DNA of 64,000 bases from Petrolisthes cinctipes (GCA_033782935.1 JAWQEG010000629.1:124001-188000), one strand, 5' to 3'. Counted from the first letter of the stretch, positions 49,225-61,614 are shown. The notes: a model not told the origin generated them from the sequence alone. Translations and numbers: made by a program.

Positions 49225-49229
<5 letters not shown>
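48831..49229. other. Upstream intergenic sequence, no gene seen
   Basis: Mostly AT-rich with a GT-rich stretch at 49139..49187. No ORF or RNA gene that I can support. Confidence 0.5.
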
Positions 49230-49304
<75 letters not shown>

Positions 49305-49545
49305 AAAGTAAAAAAATCAGCCAGTCAGTCAGTCAAGTCAGTGAGTGAGACAATGAGTAAGCGAGTGAATGAGTGAGTGAGTGAGTGAGGGAAGGAGAGT
49401 CTGCCCCCACGCTGCGATATATCACTAATCAGCCAATGCCAAACACTGGACTGACGAGGGCCTTGTTGAGTACGACATGAAACAACCCAGCGAGACATAC
49501 AAGACAGGAGAGGGAACCCATTGACAAAGTAGCACTCGACAACCT

Positions 49546-49627
<82 letters not shown>

Positions 49628-49631
49628 ACAT

Positions 49632-49697
<66 letters not shown>

Positions 49698-49860
49698 GAG
49701 CAGTGTGTGTAATAAAAGAGACAGATAGACAGAGTATGTGTATGTGAAAGAGAGAGAGAGACATAGACAGACACTGAGAGACACACACAGACAGACAGAC
49801 AGACAGAAAGAGTAACACACACACACACACACACACAGACAGACAGACAGACAGAGTGCA
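49230..49860. repeat. GA/CA microsatellite cluster
   Basis: Long GA runs at about 49230..49301, 49551..49622 and 49647..49696, and CA and CAGA runs to 49855. The minus-strand Ser/Leu-rich ORFs here are only translations of the repeat. Confidence 0.92.
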
Positions 49861-50109
49861 CCACCATTCCACCCACGCCACAGAGCTCATTTCCTTGGAT
49901 CGTTGATGACTGAAGATATCACCCTTATGCTGCCCATCCACAGGGACCATTTTACCCTTGTTGTGACCTTTGTAATATAGACCTTAGTGGCCTTTATATA
50001 TAGTCTTTGTCTACCTTGTCCCTTTGAGAGTCTCGTGGGGGACTCATCACTTTCAATTACTTCAACAGCTCTTTTATTCAGCAGCCAAAACAAATAATGG
50101 AAGAATATT

Positions 50110-50290
50110 TAAAGGGATCATTTTGTTTTTGAGAGAAGAATATGTGGAGGGATATTGATTCCTCCAGACTATGCCAGGAAACAAGACGAGTTCTGTGTTG
50201 TTAATAATTATGGGGTTTTCTGTTTCGTGGCATCGTTTGGAGGATTCCCTAGCCCTCCATTTCCTCGACTTAATACGACCCCCTTCAGCC
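50110..50290. mobile_element. TTAA-type snapback MITE copy
   Basis: AGGGATCATTTTG, GATTCCTCCAGACTATGCCA, then GGCATCGTTTGGAGGATTCC and TCGACTTAA, in the family arrangement. Other copies lie at about 50930..51010, 51650..51690 and 53900..54050. Confidence 0.55.
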
Positions 50291-50379
50291 TCCTCAATGA
50301 TTCTATCCATTAATGATTTACGTTTGAAAGAGAGTCGCGTGTGATGGACAGAATCCACACCCAGGAATCTCACAAACAG

Positions 50380-50560
50380 AAAGACAAAAATGTACTGTGT
50401 GTGTGTGTGGCTAGGAATCTGACAAACAAAAAGTGTGTGTGTGTGTGTGTGACAACCAAAAAAACAAAAATGTACTGTGTGTGTGTGTGTGTGTGGCTAG
50501 GAATCTGACAAACAAAAAGTGTATGTGTATGTGTGTGTGTGTGTGTGTGGGTGGTCAGTG
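50380..50560. repeat. GT runs with repeated GGAATCTGACAAACAAAAAG
   Basis: Two to three copies of a roughly 95 bp unit made of AAAATGTACT, a GT run, GGCTAGGAATCTGACAAAC and another GT run. Confidence 0.8.
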
Positions 50561-51309
50561 GGTGGAACAGGGCCTAGTGACAGGCCAACAGACAGGTAAG
50601 CCCAAACCCTCAGAGGAAGGGGGAAAAAAAAGAGCATCGAGATTATTGACACACTAAACACACCCGTTGCGAGTTGTGGAACGCGCCAGGGAGGAAAAAA
50701 ACACTGATGTACTCGCCATATGTATGTGAAGGAACGAGTGACATAAGAGTGAGTGAGTACACGGGTGTTAAAATTATAGAAACAGAGGGAAACACGGGTC
50801 TATACTCGCGAGTTGTATATGGGAACGAGTTGAACACGAGTTTGCACAATACCGACAGACGGGAAAAACGCCAAGTACTCGCCAGTTGTATGGACGAGTG
50901 ACATAAGTGTGAGCGAGTATACGAGAGCAACAGATTCCTCCAAGCAACAAACAGGCCACTATTATATTTGTTTACCTGGTGCTGTTGTGTCCTGGCATAC
51001 TTTGCAGGAATCAAGACGTTCTAATGTACAGTTGCCAACACATGAAACAGGTACACTTCAAACGGGGTCCCTTATCAAGCATAGAGTATAGGACGCGTCG
51101 CCTCTACACACACACACACACACACACACAACGTCTCATCCTACCCCCTATGTTCAATGAGGGGTCCCGTTTCAGGTGTATGTGTTTTATATGTCCACAA
51201 CTGTACAAAAGTGTATTACCCCATAAATTAATAACTTTCCTTTATATACAACATGTCCATAATAATTTAGAAACTGATTTATTTACTGTAATTGGTGAAG
51301 GATAATTTT

Positions 51310-51545
51310 GACTCCCACTGTCTATCTATAAAAATAATAATTAATGAGTGTCTTCTGCTTGTATAGAGAAAAAATAATTAATGAGTCTTTTGTTTATATA
51401 AAATATAATAATGAGTGTCTTCTGTTTATATAAAAAAATAATGAGTGTCTTTTGTTTATATAAAAAATAATAATGAGTTTCTTATGTTTATATAAAAAAA
51501 ATAATTGAGTGTCTTCTGTTTATATATATATATATAAAAAATTTG
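51310..51545. repeat. Tandem array, unit about 37 bp
   Basis: About six copies of TAATGAGTGTCTTCTGTTTA followed by TATAAAAAA. Confidence 0.85.
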
Positions 51546-51693
51546 TATGGGTGTGTGTTATAATGTGGGTACTGTATTCCCTAGAGTTTGTGTGTGTGTG
51601 TTTTAGTTAGCTTACTATTTTTTTTACTATAGTATATATAGGATCAGTTTTTATAGCATAGTTTGGAGGAATCAGTAGCCTTCCTACCTGACC

Positions 51694-51746
<53 letters not shown>

Positions 51747-51890
51747 GGGGGGTGATCAGGACAGAGAGAGGGGGGGAATCAGGACTGAGAGAGAGTGAGA
51801 AGGGGGGTCAGGGAGGCAAAAGAGAGAGAGAGAGAGAGGGGGGGGGGGCAGATCAGGATGGCAAGAGAGAGAGAGAGAGAGAGAGAGAAG
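51694..51890. repeat. GA microsatellites with G-rich spacers
   Basis: GA runs at about 51694..51742, 51820..51838 and 51862..51888, separated by GGGGGG-containing spacers. Confidence 0.92.
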
Positions 51891-52007
51891 TCAGGCAGGC
51901 AAAATTCTCACACCAATGAACTCTGAGAAATCCGCACAAGTGTAAATTTTTCTTTTCCCCTGGCGAGTGAATGTTTATCCTTGGGTAGGCCATCAGATGG
52001 AGTGTTA

Positions 52008-52600
52008 GCTTCCCTCCCTACCTCCATCCATCCCTCCCTCCCTCCATCCCTCCCTCCATCCCCCCATCCATCCCTCCCTCCATCCCCCCCATCCATCCCT
52101 CCTCCCTCCCCCTTCCGACATCCCTCCCTCCTTTGCTGTCTTCCCTCCCTCCATCCCTCCCCATTCCTACATCTCTCCTCTCCTTCCTCCATCCCTCCCT
52201 TCTGCTGTCTCCCCTCCCTCCTTCCCTTCCTCCATCCCTCCATTCCCTCCCTTCCCTCCTTCCTTCTGTCTCCCCTCCCTCCTCCATTCCCTTCCCTCCT
52301 TCCTTCTGTCTCCCCTCCCTCCTCCATTCCCTTCCCTCCTTCCTTCTGTCCCCTCCCTCTCCCTCCTTCCCTCCCATTTGTTGTCTTCCTTTCCTCCATC
52401 CCCTCCATTCCCTCCCCCCTCCTTCCTCCATCCCTCCATTCCCTCCTCCCTCCCTTTCCTTCTCTCCCTTTCCTTTCCTCCTGTTTACCCCGTTCCTTCC
52501 CTTCCCTTTCTTTCCTTCCCTGCTTCCCTCCCACCTATTTACCCCCTTTCCTTCTCGCCCTCCTATCCTCCTGTACTCTTTCCATTTCTCCCTCCCCCCT
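52008..52600. repeat. CCCTCC-type pyrimidine-only tract
   Basis: Nearly 600 bases almost without A or G on the plus strand, built from CCCTCC, CTTCC and CATCC words. The Pro/Ser-rich plus ORF and the Gly/Arg/Glu-rich minus ORF are artefacts of the repeat. Confidence 0.92.
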
Positions 52601-52616
52601 CACCCCTACCTTTCTA

Positions 52617-52620
<4 letters not shown>

Positions 52621-52704
<84 letters not shown>
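52621..52704. repeat. CA dinucleotide microsatellite
   Basis: About 41 uninterrupted CA units directly after the pyrimidine tract. Confidence 0.95.
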
Positions 52705-52705
<1 letters not shown>

Positions 52706-53439
52706 GCATTGGTTTAAAGTTTAAGCTATACGAGAACAAGGTGTATGTATAAGTGATGAGGTGTATTATTATAATAATATTATGTAGGTACTTTTAAAGA
52801 TGTTGTTTCGGATTATATAATTAGGGTTCTTGCTCGTTTGTACATGAGAGAGAGAGAGTACATGAGAGAGAGAGAGAAAGAGAGAGAGGAGTCAGGTATA
52901 CACGAGAGAGAGAGAGAGAGAAAGAGAGAGTGAGAGTGAGAGAGAGACTGCTAAGAAAACACTTACCTGTTCTTCTTTATTCCATTATAAATTCTGGGAC
53001 CCTCTCGAAGTGACTCCCTTTTTCCCTTATAGACAGACGGATTGGTGAACCACAGAGGCCTTTCCTGGGGTGGGGCGGGGTGGGGCGGGGCATGGGGAGA
53101 TGGGGTACACAGCGGGGGGGGGGGGAGGGGGGGCATGCATGGTATAGCTGGGGGTTGGGGGGGGGCTGGGGGGTATACACAAGGTTTAGCGTCAGCACCA
53201 TGGATTCTTCTGTGGGGGCCGTGTGCAGGAACATTCATCTGTGGTGTGTACGATGGCTTAGTCCCAATACGATGGGTGTGTAGTGTCATGGAGTCATCGT
53301 ACGTACCTGTAACCCCCCTCCCCCTCCTCCCCCCCACCACCATGCATGTCACACAAGGGTTAGCGAAATAATGCGATGCTCACGTCAAACTAAGATCAAG
53401 AGTGAGTGAGTGAGTGAGATTAGTGTTTGTATATATGTC

Positions 53440-53725
<286 letters not shown>

Positions 53726-54054
53726 ACCCCTCCTCTCACTCTCTCTCCCTCTCTCTCACCGTGTATATCTAACCCCTCTCTCACCTTTATACCACACCTA
53801 CAGTCACCAGCAATAGTTTCTGACACACCAAACCCCCTTGGAACGAAAAGCGAGATCTCTTAATTAAGGACCCAGTGATTGTTGTGTATGAGAGTTGCGT
53901 GGTGGCTTCTGATTCCTCCTCACTATGCGACGAAACAAGCTCCTTCAATATAGGTGTGTGTGTGTGTGTGTGTTTCGTGGTAGTAATTGGAGGACTCGCT
54001 AACTTCCAATTTTCTGACTACATTTACAGGGTCCCTTTTAAGGTGGTAATTCTT

Positions 54055-54200
54055 TTTTGGTACATTGGAGTGCCTTGATTCCTCCAAAGTATGCTAGGAA
54101 ATCAGAACCAGATGAGCAAAAATAATGGTGTTCTGTTGCTTGGAATAGTTTGGAGGATTCAGTTGCTCCAGAATTACCAACACAAACTTCCCCCTTAATT
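54055..54200. mobile_element. TTAA-type snapback MITE copy
   Basis: GATTCCTCCAAAGTATGCTA, then TTGCTTGGAATAGTTTGGAG, ending ACTTCCCCCTTAA. Confidence 0.7.
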
Positions 54201-54789
54201 CAGTCACTTTGTATGGAGGAGATAATAAATAGTAATGATAAATTAATAGTTATTATATTAGTTGTAATATTATTGTGTACTCCATGCATCAATCATCATG
54301 GGAAGAGAAATGATATCCAGTGAAATAAAGAGAAAGATATACAGTGAATTAAGAATAGTAGGAAGAATAGAGTATAAAGTATATATTTTCTTCATTATAA
54401 ACATTAAACATTCATCCTCCTGCCTGCCTGGGAAGAGAAATGGTATACAGTGAAATAATACTAGTAGGAATAGAAGAACATATAATATCCTTCATTATAA
54501 ACATTAAACATTCATCCTCCTGCCTGGGAAGAGAAATGGTATAGAGTGGAATAGCTAGCGGACCTTCAAACTGCATGAGCACACTTTGCCAACAGGCTGT
54601 GTAAGCAGAAGCCTGAATGCAGTCAGAGGATTGCCCTAAGAACGTCTATTGTGTGCAGGAAGGCAAAGAAAAGGAGGGAGAAAGGAGAGATAGAGAGAGG
54701 GAGAGAGAGAGAGATTGAGAGAGAGGGAGAGAGAGAGAGAGGTCAAGGAAGGCATGAATTTTGTGTGTATTACCATGTGTTTGGGTAAG

Positions 54790-56355
54790 TGTAGGGCCTA
54801 CAGCCACAATCAAATGCCACCAACACTTTCCTTCCATGGTGCAAATAAATCAGTATCATATCAAAATATAATCATACAACAACACCTTACGTCAACTCAT
54901 CCCCCTCAATTATTATTATTATAAGGTGCTGCAAAATATAATCAAACAACAACACCTTATTACGTCAACTCAACCCCCTCAATAATTATTATTATTATAA
55001 TGAGGTGCTGCAAAATATAATTATACAACAACACCTTACGTCAACTCAACCCCCTCAATTATTATTATTATAAGGTGCTGCAAAATATAATCAAACAAAA
55101 ACACCTTATTACGTCAACTCAACCCCCTCAATAATTATTATTATTATAATGAGGTGCTGCAAAATATAATTATACAACAACACCTTACGTCAACTCAACC
55201 CCCTCAATTATTATTATTATAAGGTGCTGCAAAATATAATCAAACAAAAACACCTTATTACGTCAACTCAACCCCCTCAATAATTATTATTATTATAATG
55301 AGGTGCTGCAAAATATAATTATACAACAACACCTTACGTCAACTCAACCCCCTCAATTATTATTATTATAAGGTGCTGCAAAATATAATCAAACAAAAAC
55401 ACCTTATTACGTCAACTCAACCCCCTCAATAATTATTATTATTATAATGAGGTGCTGCAAAATATAATTATACAACAACACCTTACGTCAACTCAACCCC
55501 CTCAATTATTATTATTATAAGGTGCTGCAAAATATAATCAAACAAAAACACCTTATTACGTCAACTCAACCCCCTCAATAATTATTATTATTATAATGAG
55601 GTGCTGCAAAATATAATTATACAACAACACCTTACGTCAACTCAACCCCCTCAATTATTATTATTATAAGGTGCTGCAAAATATAATCAAACAAAAACAC
55701 CTTATTACGTCAACTCAACCCCCTCAATAATTATTATTATTATAATGAGGTGCTGCAAAATATAATAATACAACAACACCTTACGTCAACTCAACCCCCT
55801 CAATTATTATTATTATAAGGTGCTGCAAAATATAATCAAACAAAAACACCTTATTACGTCAACTCAACCCCCTCAATAATTATTATTATTATAATGAGGT
55901 GCTGCAAAATATAATTATACAACAACACCTTACGTCAACTCAACCCCCTCAATTATTATTATTATAAGGTGCTGCAAAATATAATCAAACAACAACACCT
56001 TATTACGTCAACTCATCCCCCTCAATAATTATTATTATTATAATGAGGTACTGCAAAATATAATTATACAACAACACCTTACGTCAACTCAACCCCCTCA
56101 ATTATTATTATTATAAGGTGCTGCAAAATATAATCAAACAACAACACCTTATTACGTCAACTCATCCCCCTCAATAATTATTATTATTATAATGAGGTGC
56201 TGCAAAATATAATTATACAACAACACCTTACGTCAACTCAACCCCCTCAATTATTATCATGAGGTGCTGCAAAATCATACACGTGTTGTTCTTAATTACC
56301 AAGATATTTACTACCATGGAAGGAAAGTGTTGGTGGATATTTTATTGTGGCTGTA
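54790..56355. mobile_element. Element with inverted flanks enclosing a minisatellite
   Basis: 54790..54850 (ACAGCCACAATCAAATGCCA then CACTTTCCTTCCATGG) recurs inverted at about 56305..56355 (CCATGGAAGGAAAGTG then ATTGTGGCTGT). The array at 54862..56279 lies exactly between. Outer limits and target duplication are not resolved. Confidence 0.65.
54862..56279. repeat. 149 bp higher-order minisatellite, about 9.5 copies
   Basis: Each 149 bp unit is two related half-units: a 70 bp form (CTTACGTCAACTCAACCCCC then ATTATTATTATAAGG) and a 79 bp form (CTTATTACGTCAACTCAACC then TATAATGAGG). Both start CAAAATATAAT and end GGTGCTG. Unit starts occur at exactly 149-base steps from 54862 (55011, 55160, 55309 and so on to 56203). 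Copies are nearly identical. Confidence 0.95.
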
Positions 56356-56591
56356 CATACAATTGACCACAAGAATTCGTACACACGCTGTTGTTTTCGA
56401 GGGTTTACAACATATAGAAAATGTAATAATTCGTAACTGCAATAACAACATTATTACTATAGGTTTGTTGTTTTGCAATGACCTAGTCACTTGGTAGAAT
56501 ATTCATTGCAGTATATACTTCCAGAATAATGACCTCTATTTCCCTATAGCCTGTGCAAGAATTCTTGAGACCAATAGATACTGTACAGTAC

Positions 56592-56623
<32 letters not shown>

Positions 56624-56639
56624 AGCTGAGAGAACTTAA

Positions 56640-56792
56640 GGAGAGAGTATATTTTTGGGAAATTGGAGCGTCTTGATTTCTCCAAAGTTTCCCAGAAAAA
56701 AGGACCAGAGGAACACAAATAATGGTGGCCTGTTGCTTGTAATAGTTTGGAGGATTAATTTGCTCCGGATTTACCAACACTGTATCTTCTCC
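56640..56792. mobile_element. TTAA-flanked snapback MITE, best-preserved copy, 153 bp
   Basis: It starts GGAGAGAGTAT and ends TATCTTCTCC, with TTAA exactly on both sides (56636..56639 and 56793..56796). The interior is a long imperfect palindrome (TTGATTTCTCCAAAG against TAGTTTGGAGGATTAA). TTAA duplication is typical of piggyBac-type elements. Confidence 0.85.
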
Positions 56793-56934
56793 TTAATTAA
56801 GTGCTATAATAATATGTATAGCCTAATCTTGGTATTGTTTGGAGGAATCAGTTGCCCTTCATATTAACCACACAATAATTTAATAACGTCTTTAAGAGAG
56901 AGAGAGATAGATAGAGAGAGAGAGAGAGAGGACA

Positions 56935-57885
56935 CTGGCAACAAATTGGATTGAACTCTTTAACATCTTGGAGAATGACCTGTATGGTTATGCAGATGAT
57001 TCCACTCTCATTGCTGTTGTGCCGACCCCTGGTGCCAGGATTTCTGTTGCTCAGTCATTGGATCGTGACCTGGTTAAGATTAGTGATTGGTGCAGGTATG
57101 AGGTTGAATGCTGGCAAGACTAGGGCAATGGTCGTCTCTAGGTCTCACCCTTTATCGCCACCCTTGATTCTTGATGGGACTGTATTGGATGGGTCTGAGA
57201 ATTTGGTTATACCGTACTGGGAGTTACAGTTGATGCCAAGCTGACTTTTGAGAAGCATGTGTGGTCAATCTCGAGGTCTGTCTCCCAAAAGTTGGGTATA
57301 ATGCGTAGAGCTTGGCGTGTGTTTGGAGATTACTCATTGTTACTGCATAGTTTTAACTCCTTTGTGTTGCCTCTGATGGAATACTGTTCTCCAATATGGT
57401 GTTCAGCAGCTGACTGCTATCTCAAGTTGCTGGATAGGATTATTTCTAATGCTAATTTTCTTACCGGCGGTTCACTTGATTGTAATTTGAGTCACCGGCG
57501 TTCTGTTGCATCATTGTGTATGCTCTTCAAGATCAGAAGTAATGTGCTGCATCCTCTTAACTTGTCTCTACCACCTCTGTATGTTCCAGCTCATATTTAA
57601 GTATTGCACCGCTGTAGAACCTGTCAGTACAGTCGATAGTTTGTCCCTAGGTCGGTGTCTCTGTGGAATGGCCTTGGTGAATCTGTCTTTGATGGTGTAG
57701 GACTGGCTGGCTTCAAGAGTAGGGCTAATATGTTTTTATTAAGCTAACTGCTCATCTTTCTTTCTCTAGGCTGTCTTCTTTTCTTCAGGTTGAATTCATG
57801 GGGCTGGGGTCCTCGGATTGATAGTATGCTTGCATTCTCTCCCAGCTTTGTGTCTCTGGTCTAATTTTAATAATAATAATAATAA
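56935..57885 (+). mobile_element. Degenerate non-LTR reverse transcriptase fragment
   Basis: Plus-strand pieces encode YGYADDSTLIAVV, KLGIMRRAWRVFGDYSLL, LPLMEYCSPIWCSAAD and SHRRSVASLCMLFKI, the palm and thumb region of a jockey/CR1-like reverse transcriptase, with frameshifts and stops around 57120..57240. It ends in an AAT tail at about 57867..57885. Confidence 0.75.
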
Positions 57886-58469
57886 TTTGGTTGTTCGCTA
57901 TCCGCAGCGCCGCCATGCCATCTAGCGGAGAGATTCTGCTGAATTACGGGAATCTTGAATGTCCTAACTATAACCTGTGGCCTCAGAAAAATATTGCCAG
58001 CACGGAGATTCAGTTTCATAAAGCAATAATTATCACATTTGTAATTTTATATACCCAAACCATCATGAGGCCACACACATTACGAATCAATAGAGGCTTT
58101 GTTGGGTGTTGGGTTGTCGGACAAAACACTCACAGACACTACACAACACAACACAACACACACGTACACTTCTCCACACAATACACACATACACACACAC
58201 ACACACACCGACACACATCCTGTTACTGTATAAATATATTACCTTATTGACCATTACGTAATCGATAATCGTTAAGTCTAATAAATGACAAACAAATAAC
58301 AAACTGGCTATCGACAGTCTAAAAACCGCCTATTCCAGATCTCAGGCTTCGACTCAGGTGGGCTAGGTTAAGGATTGTGTGTGGAATTGGAGTGTACAGT
58401 CTGTGGCAAAAGTCGTGTCACCACATCTGCCAAGTCATGATGTACAGTCGGATACCATAGTCTCTAACC

Positions 58470-58756
58470 CAGTGTTTCCCAAACTTTTTTTGTCGTGACC
58501 CTGAACACAAATTTATTTTGGCCTGGCGACCCTCAAGGATGAAATATTATTTCAGTATTATTTTAGTTTTATCCATTTGACAAAAGGTTAATAAATTTGA
58601 CCATAAGTAACTAATTAATAAATACTAGTATATGTTATGTTCTACCTTCATTTATCGTACTTTATTACACACAACTATTTTCCTGTCCCAGTTTGAATGA
58701 CGATTTATATTCCACAATTATGATGGTACTAATTATGTTTGAATTAGTTTTACTTC

Positions 58757-58821
<65 letters not shown>

Positions 58822-59713
58822 CAAGAAGATCTTAGGAAGATCGGGGAGTGGTCTGACACGTGGCAAATGCCATTTAACGTGAACAAATGCAAAGTTATGC
58901 ATATAGGCCACAGAAACCCCCGAACAGAGTATAACCTTAAGGGCAATGCTCTCGTAAGCACTGATACTGAGAAAGACTTGGGTGTAACTATCACCAGCGA
59001 CCTCAAGTTCTCAAAGCAGTGTATTGAGGCTGAGAAGAAAGCCCAAAGGATGTTAGGGTACATAAAGCTACAGTTTGGATACCTGAACAAGGAGATAGTA
59101 CTTTGTCTGTACAATTCCCTTGTCCGACCGCACCTGGAGTATGCAGTCCAGTTTTGGAGTCCTTCTTACCGGAAGGATATCGCGAGATTGGAACGAGTGC
59201 AAGCCAGGGCAACCAAACTTATACCCTCTCTTAGACACAAGAGCTATAAAGATCGGTTGGTAGAACTCGACCTGTTCTCTTTGGAAACCCGGAGACTGCG
59301 TGGTCAGCTTATCAAAGTGTTTAATTAAAATACTACGAGGCTTTGACAATGTAGATTACAGGGACATTTTCCAACTCAGTGAGGGCACAACCAGGAATCA
59401 TGGCTACAAACTTGAACTGAAGCGATACAACCGTGATCTGTGTGGTAAATTCTTTACATACAGCATCTGCGGTACTTGGAACGCGCTTCCTGCTGATGTA
59501 GTCAACAGCAACTCTGTGGATCAGTTCAAGTCCAGATTAGACAAAGCCTTAAACCACCGTCTAGGTGTTTAAGCAGTTGTGCGAGTGTTCCTTGATGGTT
59601 TCACATGACACATTCGAGGACGGTCGCCTACTTGCGCAACTAAACCCACATGTACCCTCTTTGTATGGATCGTAAGGTCCCCTAGGGTACTTCTTTTCCT
59701 TGTAACTCCTTGT

Positions 59714-59777
<64 letters not shown>

Positions 59778-59877
59778 TTATGTTTATGTTTTATTAATTT
59801 TGTAGTCCATCCCGCGACCCTCAGGAACACCCATGCGACCCTCATTTGGGTCGCGACCATGGGTTTGGGAACCACTG
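58470..59877. mobile_element. hAT-like element with 8 bp duplication CTCTAACC, carrying a LINE fragment
   Basis: The left CAGTGTTTCCCAAACTTTTT and the inverted right GTTTGGGAACCACTG ends are flanked by exact CTCTAACC (58462..58469 and 59878..59885). No transposase remains. Between two CT runs (58761..58819, 59716..59775) it contains reverse transcriptase sequence. Confidence 0.87.
58820..59575 (+). pseudogene. Reverse transcriptase thumb/C-terminal fragment inside the hAT-like element
   Basis: Encodes EDLRKIGEWSDTWQMPFNVN, KCKVMHIGHRNP, KDLGVTITSDLKFSKQC, SLVRPHLEYAVQFWSP, LERVQARATKLIP, then after a frame change near 59325 GKFFTYSICGTWNALPADVV to the stop at 59572. This is the C-terminal half of a CR1/jockey-type LINE ORF2. 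It is bounded on both sides by CT microsatellites rather than by LINE ends. Confidence 0.8.
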
Positions 59878-60291
59878 CTCTAACCCATCGGAGTCGAAGC
59901 CCGAGATCTGAAGCATGCGGTTTCTGGACGACAGCCCACCCAATCCATCACGAGGTTACACACATCTCGAACCAAAGGAGGCTTTGGGTGGGTTGTCGTC
60001 CAGAAACAGCCTGCTTCAGATCTCGGGCTTCGACTCAGGTGGGCTAGAGACTATGGTATCCGAGTGTACAGTATGGAAATATAAGCTTCACAGGCTCCTA
60101 AAATGAAATCCCAGAGTAGTTTACTAAATATTTCCCCTGGATATTGTAATGCTGTGTTGGTGAATGTGTTGGTTCCATGATTATATCCTTTATGTTATCC
60201 TTCAAGAAACGCTAATTGAGGAGACACCACTTTTGACGCCGACTGTACAATCCATATAGGTGAATTAAATATCTTGTGTGTTTGTTTTAAG

Positions 60292-60445
60292 GGGAGGATA
60301 CAGTGTTGGTAAATGCGGAGTAAATTATTACTCGAAATAATTTCAAGCAACAGAACACCATTATTTTTGTTAACTTGGGCCTGTTTCCTGGTATACTTTG
60401 GAGGAATCAAGGAGCTCCAATGTACAGTACCAAAAGTATACTCAC
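60292..60445. mobile_element. TTAA-type snapback MITE copy
   Basis: TTTTAAGGGGAGGATACAGT, GGAGTAAATTATTACTCGAA, CTTTGGAGGAATCAAGGAGC, ending ACTCACCCCTAAGT. A further copy is at about 60555..60695. Confidence 0.65.
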
Positions 60446-60699
60446 CCCTAAGTTATGACAAGGACGCTATACAGTAGTTTCTTCAACCATAATAAGTACA
60501 AAAGGTTTTATTTATTTTTTTTTTTTATTATTTTTTTTTTTTTTTTTTTTTTTTTATTATGCAGACGACTCCTTCGTCTTCCTCCTAACTTTACACCACG
60601 AAACAAATTCCTTCCATATAGGTTTGTGTGTTTCGTGGCAATATTTGAAGGACTCATTTACCTCCAATTTTCTGACTACATCACAACAGGGTCCCATAA

Positions 60700-61421
60700 G
60701 AATACATGAACATATTTTTTAATAAGAAATGTAGGTTCAATACGAGAAAGTATTAGAAAGCAGGGAACATTATATAAATACGCTAATTAATATATAAACA
60801 AAATATTAAAGTAACAAAATAAAATATGCTGCAATATGCTATCCTAATTACCAACTTAAAATTATTCCACTGATATTGTAAAGATAATAATATTTAGTTC
60901 TTTCTTTGTGTGGGAAGTTTAGCACGTTTGTAGTACAAATTTAGCTACATTTGTGATTTTGAGATGATGTGGACGTCAATAATACGTCAGTGTCAGTGAT
61001 GCCAACTTAGCCGATTTTCCGTTAGATCTATTGAGTTTCCACATTATCTTGCGGAATATATGTTCAAATTTACAAGAGTGACTAGCGAGTTTAAAAATAC
61101 AATATGTAGTAAAATTTTCAACACTACCTATAATCTAGCGCTTTTTTTTTTACGAGTGTAGCGCCTTTAGAGAATTTTGTTTAGGGAACATTGGTCAAGG
61201 ACTCAAGGTCAATCAAGTAGTTAGTCTGAAGGATTACTGGGAAGGAGATAGATGTGTGTGAGTATTATAGCTCAGCTGCTCATTGTAGAAACTCCATATT
61301 GCAATATTATTGTATAATATTATAGCAAGATATACGTTTTATACATTGAGTATGTGTGTGTATTGTGTGTACATGGATGAAAATAATGGCTAGATGAGAA
61401 AGCTATGTGTTTGTATAGTAC
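60700..61421. other. AT-rich intergenic stretch, nothing recognised
   Basis: No ORF, RNA gene or repeat family could be assigned. A homopolymer T run lies just before it (60519..60556). Confidence 0.5.
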
Positions 61422-61614
61422 AGCCATGGCTGAAAGTCCATGAGCAAGGGGTAAAGCTACCTCTTAATTCTAAGAATAAATAATGTGCCAAAATAACCTA
61501 ACTAACAGAGTGGTGTGGAAATTTATCTCGTTCTGCTGGCTGTCTGTCCAGTATCGGCTGTGGCTTTACACCATCCCCCCCCCCCCCATACTCATGGACT
61601 TTCAGCCATGTCTG
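61422..61614. mobile_element. 193 bp TA-flanked MITE (CAGCCATGGCTGAAAGTCC)
   Basis: CAGCCATGGCTGAAAGTCCA at the left pairs with the inverted TGGACTTTCAGCCATGTCTG at the right, with TA on both sides. A C-run (61576..61588) lies inside. Flanking sequence is partly duplicated (GATGAAAATAATGGCTAGAT near 61376 and 61760). Confidence 0.8.

Larger units (their letters stand above)
58445..60066. mobile_element. Second-layer snapback MITE (CAGTCGGATACCATAGTC), split by an hAT-like element
   Basis: The left CAGTCGGATACCATAGTCTC and the inverted right CACTCGGATACCATAGTCTC ends are TA-flanked. The interior (GAGTCGAAGCCCGAGATCTG in both orientations, 59888..60045) is self-complementary. Related copies lie near 58041..58370 and 47440..47620. 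Confidence 0.82.
58397..60245. mobile_element. Outer MITE (CAGTC-GTGGCAAAAG), split by nested insertions
   Basis: 58397..58442 and 60069..60245 together match the whole MITE at 40500..40729 in inverse orientation, with TA at both outer ends. The break is a TA filled by the element 58445..60066. Confidence 0.85.

Noticed and set aside
49325..49950. Long Ser/Leu/Val-rich minus ORFs
   Set aside because: Translations of GA and CA microsatellites.
51908..52752. Pro/Ser-rich and Gly/Arg/Glu-rich ORFs of 200 or more codons
   Set aside because: Translations of the CCCTCC tract and CA run, open in several frames on both strands.
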